A stretch of DNA of 64,000 nt from Telmatactis stephensoni (lineage: Eukaryota; Cnidaria; Anthozoa; Actiniaria; Isophelliidae): positions 434,001 to 498,000 of the forward strand of contig JALIZF010001638.1 in NCBI GenBank assembly GCA_029948255.1, written 5' to 3'. The position numbers were made by a program, and so were the translations under genes. The notes under the pieces were generated by a model. The model ran no database searches, was not told where the DNA came from, and saw nothing but the letters and a program-made list of their open reading frames with translations. This document shows positions 33,701-43,601 of the stretch, one piece after another (position 1 is the stretch's first letter; every line of letters starts with the position of its first letter).

Positions 33701-36700
33701 GGGACACATGACAAGCCTGATGATGATGCTGTCATCAATGAAGAACCAGCATCAAAGCCAAATCAGTCTGTAAGACCTTGCAATAACACTTTGTAATTCC
33801 TGTCACACTTTGTAATAAACTTTGACACTCTTTGTAACAGGACACTTTGTAATGGTATTGGTGGGTGTGGCATGGTGTGTGATGTGGTAGATGGTGCATG
33901 AGTGTGATGTGGTATGAGTTGGTTTGGGTGTGTGTTGTGTAGTATGGTTTGGTGTGTTGTGGTAAGGGTACAGTGTAGATAGGTTGGGGGCTGTAAGTGA
34001 CCCACTTTCAATGTTGGCTTATAAAAGTATGATTAATTTTGTTGTCATCTCGTTTCAGGGTTTACAGCCTGTTGAACCGGGAAAACCAAGTTTGTTGTCC
34101 AAAGGTACCTCAAATTTAAGTCATCATCACTTTATTTTAACTTATTGGCACAGATGAGCTTGGGGAGAGGTGTCTGAAAACCATGCCAGTCACACTGACC
34201 ATGCATGGTAAGGAGGTAACCATGGTAACCCAACTATGGTCTACCTCCTGGCACCAGTCACACTAATGATGCCAGTGGAAGATACCAACCTGAACTTACC
34301 TCTGAGGAGGGTGGGGGGAAACAGCTAAGTACATATAAGTAGATCTGTGATGATCTCCAAACACTGGGTCTATGTGACCCTGCAAAGCCTGGAGGTGCCC
34401 CCCACATAACAAGAGGAAGATGACTGGCCAGCATGCCTCAATTTTAATTTTGCCTAAATTTCATTTAGCCACATTATATATAATAATCTCCATAAATTTT
34501 GTTAAAATGAAAATTATCACCATATTTTGAGATACACATTATTATGTCTTGTAGTTTCACTGATGGATTCACTGGACTCTACCTTAGATAGAAACAAATC
34601 CCTACCAAAACAAAAAAAGCCTGAGAATCTCAAAGGTAACAGCAAACATAGTGTTAATCAAAGTAACAATATTTGTCAAAGTAACAATATTTATAATGTT
34701 ATCATCCAGGTGGATGTTAGTCTCCTTCGCAGCCGCTACCAATGTCATGCATCGCTTTCTCCCCTACTTAGGGGAGAAATGTCATGCATCGCTTTCCTTT
34801 TCTATTGCTCCCCTACTTAGGGGAGAAAGCGATGCATGGCATTGGCTGCGTGGGAGACTAGGTGGATGTAGTTTTGAGAAAGACTGTTGTTGACATCGAC
34901 ATTTCGACAACCTGAGGGGAAGTCATCTTCAGAGTCTTATAATGGAAATCAAATTTCATTGTTTGTGGGGCTAGTGCACGAAGTTGAGTCAATTTCCAGT
35001 TACTAAAAATAAGCTAATGTACTGAACATTGCACAGACATCAATACCAGCCCGGGGGGGACTCCTATATATAAGAGGACGGGGATGCTCGTCGGAAATTT
35101 TTAAAATGACCCCTAAAAGGTACCAAAGTCATATCCGGGTGGGCGTGGCAATACATGTTTTTACCCCTAAAAGGTACCAACTCAAAAACACTAAATTTAA
35201 CATTTTGCATGTTTTAGTCAATCAAGTGATCAATTGTGTCTATTTATATACAAACAATTTGATGGTCGTGCAATCCGATCTTTGTTTCCATTATTTAATC
35301 GTTGATGGAGGAAAAAATCACCCTAAAAGGTACCAGCTATGTCTCTGGTAGTCAACTAAAGTCTGGGACACCCTAAAAGGTACCAGATCGCTGATTTTGA
35401 CCCCTAAAAGGTACGACGAGCATCCCCGTCCATTTACGATCGGAGTCCCCCCCCCCCCCCCCCCCCGGGAATACCAGTTTCACTGTCTTAGTATTATGGT
35501 TTCTTGGTCTGACACAACAGGGTGGGGGAATGTTGTTTTGTTCTTAACCGTCTCTTTAAAGGGATACATAATCTTGATTCCCATTTTCTTTTTTAGAAGG
35601 TACAAAAAGTGGTAGTAGATTACAAGCCACTGGCACTGGAAACCTTGGTCATGAGTATAGTGGTACTACAGACACAATAGCTGAGCTACAGGCAGCATTA
35701 AGACAAGTACAGATGAATGCAACAGATAGATCTGACTATGCTACAGGTAAGACATACACTTTAATCCTCAACAAATATCTAAAGTTTAAAAGTAGTATAG
35801 TCATCCTCTGGTGTACCAGTCTTCTCTCGTCAGTATGTTTAAACAGGAATCCCATTTTTGATTTTTAAAGGTAAACATATGGATGACAGTCAACAGGAAG
35901 CACAGCTGATGATTAAGAAAACGCAATCTGGTGATACAGAGTCCAGAGGATTCAGCTTAAAACCCGTGGTTATAACAGACAATTCCCCGGTATCTGACAA
36001 ACAGAATCGTCCAGGTAACGTTACTCGGATTGAAAGTGCAGGGTTTACCATCACGTCTGACAGCATTGATTCCGCTTCGTTACCCGTTGACTGCAGGGGA
36101 TTTAGCCTGAAACCTTCAGTCCCGGTTCCTAAGGAATCAGAGGGGGGACTTGCCGTAGATTCACGCGGGATTCCCTTAGATTCTCGTGTAATCCCGTTAA
36201 GCCCTCAAAAGAATATTCGAACTAGCGACGTTCAAGAAGGAAGAGGGTTTGATCTAAAACCAGTCGCAGATCTCTTGACTGTAATTGATCAAGAAGTTGG
36301 ACGAAGAGAGCACGAGGTAGGACGAAGAGAGTACGAAGATAGGCGAAGAGAATACGACGAAGGACGAAGAGATTACGAAGATGGACGAAGAGATTACGAG
36401 GATGGACGAAGACAGTACGAGGATACAGTCGAGGAAGACGAAGAAGAGGACACTCCTCCTCCGGACAGTCTTCGTAGTATCAAAGAAAAAGCCAAATCAC
36501 GTAAAAGTGTTGATGTAACGAAACGTAGCTCCAATAATAAAGCACTTCCAAGTAAAAAGACTTCCAGAGACTTCAAATCTCCCGCGAGGCCCCGTGGTAG
36601 TAAAACTAGCACGTTGTCTCCGGGAGTGGTGAAGAGAGGGGGAAAGAAGGAGAAAGTTGACACTAGAGCTACCAGCAGCAAGAAACAGCTAGACTCGTGG

Positions 36701-39700
36701 AAACCGTCGATGTCTTCTCCACCTTCTTGGTCGCCTACTCCTTCTATGAGAAAAAGCAGAACAATGGTTAGTATAAAAAGTTCACTGCCTTTATAACATT
36801 TTGACAATTTCCTTGAGCAAATTAAAAAAATCTCTGACCTTGACCTTGAGCTTGACCAATTTCCTGACCTTCGAATTCCCTGACTTTTCAAGGTCAGTGG
36901 GAACCCTGAGAACATAATTTTTACTGTCGCATCTTGTACTCGTGCGACTTATCACCGGGACAAGCTGCTTGAAAAAGTACAGTAGAGTGGTGACCTGCAG
37001 GGGGGATTTAGGGGAGGGGTGCGCATCCCCTCCTGAGACGACTTTGAGTCCTTTTTCCTCAATATTTTTCCAAAATATCCTCTCGGAAGTTTCCAATTTA
37101 TATATGATGGTGCACCCCCTCCTGAAGACGGTGCACCTGGATCCGCCGCTGACCTGTACCTTCGGTTCGTCGTCTCGTGTGTGGAGAGCTTAACTATAGC
37201 ATTATTTCATTTTTTCCCTCATAAATAGGAAAGTAAAATCCCAGTTGTAAAGTCAAAGTCAAGTATTCACAACCAAGAAGACGATGCCATCGTTAAATCA
37301 GTCGAATCCTTTGCCAATTATTTAAAACATTTAGTGAGACCCGAAGATCAAGAGAACCAACCGCCTCCAACTCCGAGATGGTCCGACGACGAACCGGTAA
37401 AGTCCAGATCATCAGTTCGTGTTACCTCGACAGAGGATCGACTCGAGAGGATTTCAAGAGAAAAGAGACTTCAATCCGAGGTAAGAATCCGAATTTCTCT
37501 TGTAAAAAAGATCAAGAGTACTATAAATACTAATTCTTTGCTAGCAGAGTCTCTTGCGACGCATTTCTGCATTGAATTTTACAACAGAAAACTCATGCTA
37601 GAACGTTAAAAATGGACTGGAGATTCCATTTGCTTAGTTCTTGAAGATTTATTTTGTTTATTTATTTATTTATTTTTCGACGCATTTCTGCATAGAATTT
37701 TACAAAAGAATACTCTGCCAGCGCGTTAAAAATGGACTGGAGATTCCATTTGCTTAGTTCTTGAAGATTTATTTTGAAAAAACAGCGATAGAAACAGTTT
37801 TTAATATCCTGTTAGGTTGAAAACTGGCAAGAAGCATGGAAAGAAGAAAGGCGACGTAACGATAAATTAATCGCAGACATGGCGGCGCGGGAACGAGAAT
37901 TCTCACGAAAAGAAGAGAAAACCAGAATGGCCTACGAAGAACAAATCCATGAATTAAAACAAGAGATGTACAGTCTGCAAGCCAGGCTGAAAGAGGAACA
38001 GGAAAATGCTGATAATAGGAAGAGAGTTGCCAGTGGTGGTAGTTTAAAGGTATAGTGTTTTATATTTACATGTTGCTATGGTAATGAGATAAAAATGTTG
38101 CTATGTTGATCGTTTGTTGCTATGGTAATGATGTTGACATGTTGCTATGGTGACAATATTTGCACGTTTCTATGGTAATGAGATTGAAATATGTTGATCA
38201 TATGATTATATGTTGCGATGGTAACAATATTTGCATGTTGCCATGGTGATAAGATTGGCACGTCACCATAGTGATGATAGTCACGTTGCAATGGTGTTGT
38301 CATTTAGGGAATTTCCGAAGAAGAGAAAAAGAAGCTAGAAAAAGAGATAAGAGAGCAAGAAAAGTTGATGCAAGGCTACCAACAAGAAAATGAACGACTT
38401 TACAAAGAACTCAAGCAAATTCAGGCCAAGGCTAAGACAACTGAAGGGAAAATGTTCGCAGAAAACCAGAAATTAGGTAATACATTGTTGTAACTTGTTC
38501 AACTCTTTACTGCATTGCTGAAGCTAAAATATGCTGGATTCCGAGATGTTGGAGTCTCGATGGGGTAACAGACACAGTGTGTAATGTGGGCGTACGCGAA
38601 TTCTTAAAGACCCTGAACACACGATGGAACTTTTACTCCAACGTTGTGAACAAGACAGCTTTGCACCATGCGTCCACCACTGCAACAGTTACACGTAACG
38701 TTACGTAACTCTTACTCCAACGTTGTGAACAAGACAGCGTTGCACCATACGTCCACCACTGCAACAGTTACACGTAACGTTGTGTACAGCAGTTGCAGGA
38801 ACAGGATCGAGTTCTACTCAGTTTGCAACTTTTTGTGCAATGTTGCGTGACGTGTTACAGGGATGGATACGCAGTGCATTTACTGTGGCGTGCAAAGTTG
38901 CAGAAAAATTGCATGGTGTGTCCGTGCATTTAGCCAATCAACTGTGCCTAAAAGTGCATCTTAACAAAGCTTCTAAAAAAGAGGAGCGAAAGCAATAAGA
39001 TCAGAGTACGATAGAAAATTAGAGTAGATTTCGTATGACTGTGAAAACGTCATGGTCTCAGCATGGCACGGTTACGGCAGGACTGCATGGTCCGTTTCAT
39101 ACTCATACGAAATCTGCTCTAAAAACTAGGCTGACTGCCACAGGTAAAAAATGTTTCGCACCGATGAAGGTAATCTTCTAATGTTCTAGCAACTGAAGTC
39201 GCAAATCTTAAAGAAAAACTCGACCAAAAACTTGGCCAATCTAATCACCCAACTCCTGGCTCCGCAATTCTTGGTGCAGACAGAATAAATTATCTCCAGG
39301 ACCAGCTGGGTTCATATAAAAAGAGAGAGACTAAGCTTGATAAGGAGCTTGATGAATTGAGACGTACCAATACGAATCTGGAGCAGCGCATGCGCGCTGT
39401 TGAGAGGGAACGTGATAATGCAGTGGAAAGAGCCAATCAGGCACTAGGTAGGTAAAACCATGGTAAAGTTACAATAAGATAGCAACACTGTATGATGCGT
39501 TCTATCACAGTACTTGTCATATACCATGGTGTAATACCATGATAACATGCCAAGAAAATAGTACCACCTTTGAAGATTACAGGCTTTAGTACTTACATTC
39601 TCTTATAATCACAGCGAGCGTATGTAGCGGAAGAAAAGCGAGCAAAATTAAAACACACCAGCGTTCACGTCTTCTTTTTCTTTTTACTTATTACTTCTCT

Positions 39701-42700
39701 CTCCCTGCCCTCTCTTGTCAACTCACCTCTCATCTTCCGATCCCATACGCCCTGGGTTTCTGAGACTGTCTTTACGCATGGGTAACGTCTACAATCAACG
39801 CAAAGGTTTACGTAAGGGTAACGTTAACATTTATTGCAACTTAATGCATTCATCTTCCCCAAATTTCCCAAAATTCGTTGGCAAATCCGAAGGCAATCTT
39901 GATGTTTGGGCTTCCTGTGCCAGTCCTCTCTGAGCTCACACAGGAAACCCAAAAGCAATCAATAAAACCCAAAATAGTTGCCTGTGGAGACCAACCCTGA
40001 CAAATGTTGTAGCCTCTGAGGGGAGAGGGGAGAGGGGAGGGAAAGGAAAGGTAGACCCTTGTGCCTTGCCTCCCCCTCTCCTCGCCCTCCCCTCTCCTCC
40101 CCTCACAGCCGACCATGCAGGCTACGAAAACGTTGTTGGAACGTTTGTCATATCATATATTCACTAATTGAAATTGGCTATTCAATGAAGGTACAAGTAC
40201 TCAAGAACAAACTGAGATGAAACTACGATACGAGAATGAAATCGAACGGTTAAATCGTAAGCTGAAATGGTACGCAGAAAACCAGGAAATGCTGGATAGA
40301 GACCTAGTAAAAATGAAACTCAAAGACCAGGAAATCAAAGAATTGAAGGACACACTTGAACGGATGAGAACTCAGCAGGGTAAAGCAGCGGTAGAGAGAA
40401 AAGAAAGAACGAATGAAAGGGCTGCAGATGCCAAGAGAATACGAGACTTAGAAAGACAGGTAAAAATCTGGTATATGTTGAATACACTTTGTTGTCATTG
40501 TAAAGGGATGGTCATTGTAAGAGTTGGTCTTTGTACAGAGGTGGTCATTGTATAGAGGTGATCATTGTATAGAGGTGGTCATTGTACAGAGGTGGGCATT
40601 GTACAGAGGTGGTCATTGTACAGAGGTGGGCATTGTACAGAGGTGGTCATTGTACAGAGGTGGGCATTGTAGAGAGATGGGCATTGTATAGAGGTGGTCA
40701 TTGTATAGAGGTGGTCATTGTACAGAGGTGATCATTGTACAGAGGTGGTCATTGTATAGAGGTGGTCATTGTACAGAGGTGGTCACGATCTCCGATCATC
40801 TGAAAATCAGAGTATAAACCTCTATGGCTGGTTGAGGCATGTTTAATAGTGCTTTCTGATTGGCTCCTACAGAAGCCATTAAAGTGTTTCTATCCCCATA
40901 TACTACTCATTTGTTTTTATTTTCTTTTACTAGGTGCGTGAGATGGAAGAAATCATCAAACGAAGATACCCAAACTCACTACCAGCCCTCATCTTCGCCG
41001 CTGCTTCAGCACCAGGCCTCGCTCAACCAACTTCGGACGAGTCACCTAAGAAGCAGTCGCCATCTTATGTGTTCCTTGAACAACAAGTTAAAAAACTTGA
41101 AAACGAACTTGAAGAAAAAGACGAGGAAGCGAATAGACGAATAAGGGCCTTGGAACAGAAACACAACGCTATGAAATTTGATTACGAAGAGAGAATAAAT
41201 GAGCTAGAAGAAAATCTTAAACGAGCAAATGAGAAAACAAGATCTACATCTCACCCTTATACGCATGCGCAAGCTTTGGAGAAAGAATTAGCCGCTGTAC
41301 GTGAAGGTGATCGCCGGCGCATAAGTGAACTTGAAAACGAGGTCAGCGTGTTACAGGAAGCTTTGAGTAGAGCGTCTGCTATCCAAGCTCACGTCAAGAA
41401 CAAGAAAAAGTACGTATATAGTTGAGAACTGAAAGCAGAAGTATCAGTACGAGAGAAGGGCGACAATGCGTACATCGCGGAAAGTGTACCGCGCATGCGC
41501 GCCTTCCCAATCCTCCTCAATGTTGGCCTCAATGAAAACATTCGGCAGTCAAACAAACAAAACTTTGCCGGCGAAACTCAAGTCACAGAAGCCAAACTCA
41601 TTCCCAAAAATATAAGTTTATGGACGTTGTAGTATATTCTATTGCCTGTCTTTTTCTGTTTTCTCCCGTGCTCAAAATTAAGCGTAAAGATACGATATGG
41701 GAAAAATCTAAACAAAACAATTCTAAAAACATTGTTTGGGAGTCATGTGATCAAGACGCTGCCGCGCGAACGCCCGCGAAAAGTCGCGCATGCGCAGTCG
41801 TTTTGCCTCGGTGTCGACAATGCGTCGTATCTTATTGTATAGCATCTTGAGCATCTGACGTAATTTTATGGATAAATAATCAATTTGCATTGTTTATTTT
41901 TCATAGAAAACCTGAAGGTAGGAAGGCAACTGGTGCGGAAGTTGAAAAGAGTCAGGAGTCTTCAATACGAGTACAGTCTTTAGAGAAACAGTTAGAAGAA
42001 AAAGAGAAAGATTTACTAGAACTTAGACATACTTGTCTCAAGTTACAACAAGAGAGAGAATCATTACTCGCTTCTCCACAACGCGATACCCAAATACCTC
42101 CCCATACCCCTCCCCGTGTGGCAGAATTGGAGCGTCAAAATAACGCACTCAAACAACGTCTGTCGGAGATAACTTTAAATATGGACCAAGATCGTGTTAG
42201 ATACCAAGCCTCTCTGGCCGAGGCTGAGCGTAATGCACGACAGTCACGTGATGACGCCGCTGACCAAGTTGAGAAAATGAGGGCTCAACACCAGCGGGAA
42301 ATGAACGAGTTGAAGAGTGACTTTGCAGTCAGACATTCAAGTTCAGTAGTGACTGAACTTAAAAGTAAACTTTCAAGTCAAGAAATTGTGATCCAGAAAC
42401 TTAGAGATAAAGTTATAATGGAAACGCGAAATGGCGAGGAATTGTCTGCAGCAAAGGTGATTATGTTCTACCTGAATCTTTTTCTTCGTCTCTTTCCCTT
42501 ACAACTTTTATCCAATCTTTTCAGTTCTCCTTCCATTCTTCTTTCATCCTTCCATCTTTTCGTCTCATTTCTGATGACATAAATATGCCATTGACACTAC
42601 TTGGCAAGCGCACGCAAAAGGATGAAAGAGAAAATTAAAGGAACAACAATCCTTTCCTTCCCCTCTTATTCGTTTGCGCTTGCTAATCCTGCTAATCTCA

Positions 42701-43145
42701 CTTGTGAAAATTAAGTGACCAAAGGCAGCAGCCAAAGTGACAGTAGTTTTTTCTTTGTATTGTAAAATAAATATGTTTTATTGTATTTTTGTAGGTTCGC
42801 GAAGAAACATTAAAACAACAAGTAGCAAACCTGCAAAATGAGTTACGACAGGCCAAAGAAAACTTTACCCCTGAAATGAGACACTTCGACTCCTTACAGT
42901 CCAAGATAACAGCCATGGAACAAAGATTCAACCAAAGAGAATCTGACCTTGAACGTATTATAAGCAATGTTCAAATCAAGTCTAAAATCGAAAAAGACGA
43001 AGCAGATTCGAAGTGGAAATTAATTCTGAAAAAGAAAAACCAAGAAATTGAACAATTTCGAGAGGAACTTGATGTAATACTTGAAGCTCTAAAAGAGTTG
43101 AAGAGACAAGGTGTTGTTATACCAATGGTGGGAAACCGGTTTTGA
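24732..43145 (+). CDS. CEP162: CEP162 orthologue, centriolar/transition-zone coiled-coil protein
   Basis: Exons: 24732-24818, 25813-26009, 27427-27544, 28366-28429, 29319-29368, 32383-32584, 33200-33258, 33618-33769, 34059-34104, 34555-34635, 35597-35746, 35871-36766, 37229-37480, 37816-38049, 38308-38476, 39190-39447, 40191-40459, 40934-41409, 41907-42456, 42795-43145; about 1550 residues. The first junction does not keep frame as drawn, so a small exon or other splice site is missing there. Vertebrate CEP162 is about 1400 residues; it binds microtubules at distal centrioles and helps assemble the ciliary transition zone. Matching motifs: GLDTLEEQEDKERFF, GYQQENERLYKELKQ, LKWYAENQEMLDRDL, REMEEIIKRRYPNSLPALIF and the C-terminal RQGVV.P. 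Residues after exon 13 are mostly coiled coil. Exon 12 adds an unusual repeat region. AATAAA lies at 43335. Confidence 0.9.
25331..25541. mobile_element. Hairpin MITE in CEP162 intron 1
   Basis: TATCATCAATATACTAGGC near 25336 and CTGCCCTCTTGAAAATG near 25381 are mirrored in reverse order near 25490-25540, with shared GCCGTTCAGCGGGCAAAAAT cores. Arms are about 85 bp. Confidence 0.85.
26106..26671. mobile_element. 560-bp element with GGGTTGCA inverted ends
   Basis: TTCTTGGGTTGCACTGACGT near 26107 is mirrored by GTGCAACCCAAGAA ending near 26671, each next to a TGACGTCATCA or GATGATGTCAC core. The interior has no coding capacity. It lies in CEP162 intron 2. Confidence 0.8.
27224..27360. repeat. 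TCA/TTA trinucleotide tract in CEP162 intron 2
   Basis: ATCATC and ATTATC trinucleotides dominate this stretch, about 65 bases before exon 3. Translated open frames here are low-complexity artefacts. Confidence 0.9.
27875..28340. mobile_element. Two adjoining inverted-repeat elements in CEP162 intron 3
   Basis: First, AATTTGGGCCGAAATCATAC near 27900 is mirrored near 27980-28000 around GCACGACCGCGTAGCGG, with arms of about 60 bp (27875-28022). Second, AATTATATCCATTTTGAAATC near 28023 is mirrored by GATTTCAAAATGGATATAAT near 28318, enclosing about 290 bp. The second ends just 30 bases before exon 4. Confidence 0.75.
28462..29152. mobile_element. Cluster of CGCGCGCTCTGATTGG repeats and hairpins
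   Basis: ACGCGCGCTCTGATTGGC starts near 28474, 28753 and 28871. Between the first two, a hairpin is built on AGAAGCACTCGGCTACGCC (28609-28740). After the third, ACAACAGAAAGCCGC near 28969 is mirrored by GCGGCTTTCTGTTGT near 29129, enclosing another hairpin with CACTCGGCTACGCC. This looks like several related MITEs nested or side by side in CEP162 intron 4. Confidence 0.7.
29449..32056. mobile_element. 2608-bp terminal-inverted-repeat element with GTAA target duplication
   Basis: The left end AACAGGAGTCAGATTGTTTT (from 29449) is mirrored by the right end finishing at 32056, with similarity over about 105 bp and few mismatches. GTAA lies immediately outside both ends (29445-29448 and 32057-32060), a 4-bp target duplication. 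Each end repeats GTCAGATTGTTTTTGG twice, like paired transposase sites. Inside, a second inverted pair spans 29691-30053 and 30772-31127, and a third 30276-30340 and 30515-30580. No open frame over about 90 codons is present, so it is non-autonomous. It fills most of CEP162 intron 5. The superfamily cannot be told from this copy. Confidence 0.85.
30067..30274. mobile_element. hAT-like MITE nested in the larger element
   Basis: TAGCCTCCTTCGCAGGC at the left and GCCTGCGGAGGAGGCTA at the right are near-perfect inverted ends of a 208-bp element. CCAATCACC flanks it on both sides (30058-30066 and 30275-30283). An 8-bp duplication plus a chance base would fit a hAT-type insertion. The opposite arm at about 30560-30583 carries the uninterrupted site GCATGGTGATTGGCTGT. 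Confidence 0.85.
32751..32863. mobile_element. Short hairpin MITE in CEP162 intron 6
   Basis: AGGAACCCTGCAGACTTTCAAG is imperfectly mirrored by the end at 32841-32863, which reads CTTGACACTCTACAGGGTTC. About 113 bp, non-coding. Confidence 0.65.
33269..33405. mobile_element. Hairpin MITE in CEP162 intron 7
   Basis: TATAGAGGGATTTCATGGCA near 33270 is mirrored by GTGAAATCCCTCTA near 33391, and GCCATGTTTGTGG by CCACAAACATGTC. About 137 bp, beginning 11 bases after exon 7. Confidence 0.8.
34718..34860. mobile_element. Hairpin MITE starting TAGTCTCC in CEP162 intron 10
   Basis: TAGTCTCCTTCGCAGCC at 34718 is mirrored by GGCTGCGTGGGAGACTA ending at 34860. The words ATGCATCGCTTTCTCCCC and CTACTTAGGGGAG recur inside. 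Its ends resemble those of the nested MITE at 30067 and of a fragment at about 54880-54930. Confidence 0.8.
35049..35466. repeat. Iteron-bearing dispersed repeat, copy 2
   Basis: GGGGGACTCC with GACGGGGATGCTCGTCG at the left is mirrored by CGACGAGCATCCCCGTC and GGAGTCCCCCC at the right, giving inverted ends of about 35 bp. Five CCTAAAAGGTACC-type units lie inside (near 35110, 35166, 35320, 35371, 35402). A pure C run of about 20 closes it. It lies in CEP162 intron 10. The copy at 23198 shares unit order and spacer words. Confidence 0.85.
37557..37777. repeat. Tandem duplication in CEP162 intron 13
   Basis: About 100 bp beginning CGACGCATTTCTGCAT are repeated once with a 121-bp period; the word AAAAATGGACTGGAGATTCC is identical in both. 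Confidence 0.85.
38060..38300. repeat. Degenerate GTTGCTATGGTAATGA repeats in CEP162 intron 14
   Basis: Variants of TTGCTATGGTAATGA recur every 25-35 bases through the intron, ending close to exon 15. Confidence 0.7.
38631..38788. repeat. 79-bp tandem duplication in CEP162 intron 15
   Basis: CTCCAACGTTGTGAACAAGA, CGTCCACCACTGCAACAG and TTACACGTAACGTT occur in the same order twice with a period of about 79 bp. Confidence 0.85.
40500..40787. repeat. 18-bp minisatellite in CEP162 intron 17
   Basis: About 15 tandem units of GGTCATTGTACAGAGGTG with small variants (TATAGAG, GGGCATT). Confidence 0.9.
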
Positions 43146-43601
43146 GATACATACTAGACAGTTTTAACCGGTTTTTAGCAAAATTGAGTGACTGGTAGTA
43201 CGAAAAAGTTTTGGAGCACAGTGTTCTGGTGAATCTAAAACTGGTATATAATTTTGGAACACCGATCATTCTTGAAACAAATAATGTTTATATCAGTTAT
43301 ATAGAGTGTATAAATGTATTTATGGTATTTATTTAATAAAATATTACGATGGAACTAAAAAAAGGCTTGATAGTATTTTGCCTCACATAAGTCCATACGA
43401 CTATTCAGTAACAGTAATTTGTAACTGCATTTTTCTGATTCTTTTTTACTTTTCACTTTTTATACAATAACTGGATTTTATTTTTCTTCCTATTTCTTCG
43501 TTTTTGTTCTGCGCGCGCGAGTTGCCTCAATTCTGTTTCCGTTTTTCCAGAATTCCACTATTCCATTCCTCCTCTTTGTATGCAGAAATCCACAACAAAA
43601 G
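43146..43601. other. Short spacer with CEP162 polyadenylation signal
   Basis: AATAAA at 43335-43340 lies about 190 bases after the CEP162 stop. The rest has no gene. The next gene starts at 43602 with AAGATGGCGTC, where a YY1-like core overlaps its ATG. Confidence 0.6.
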
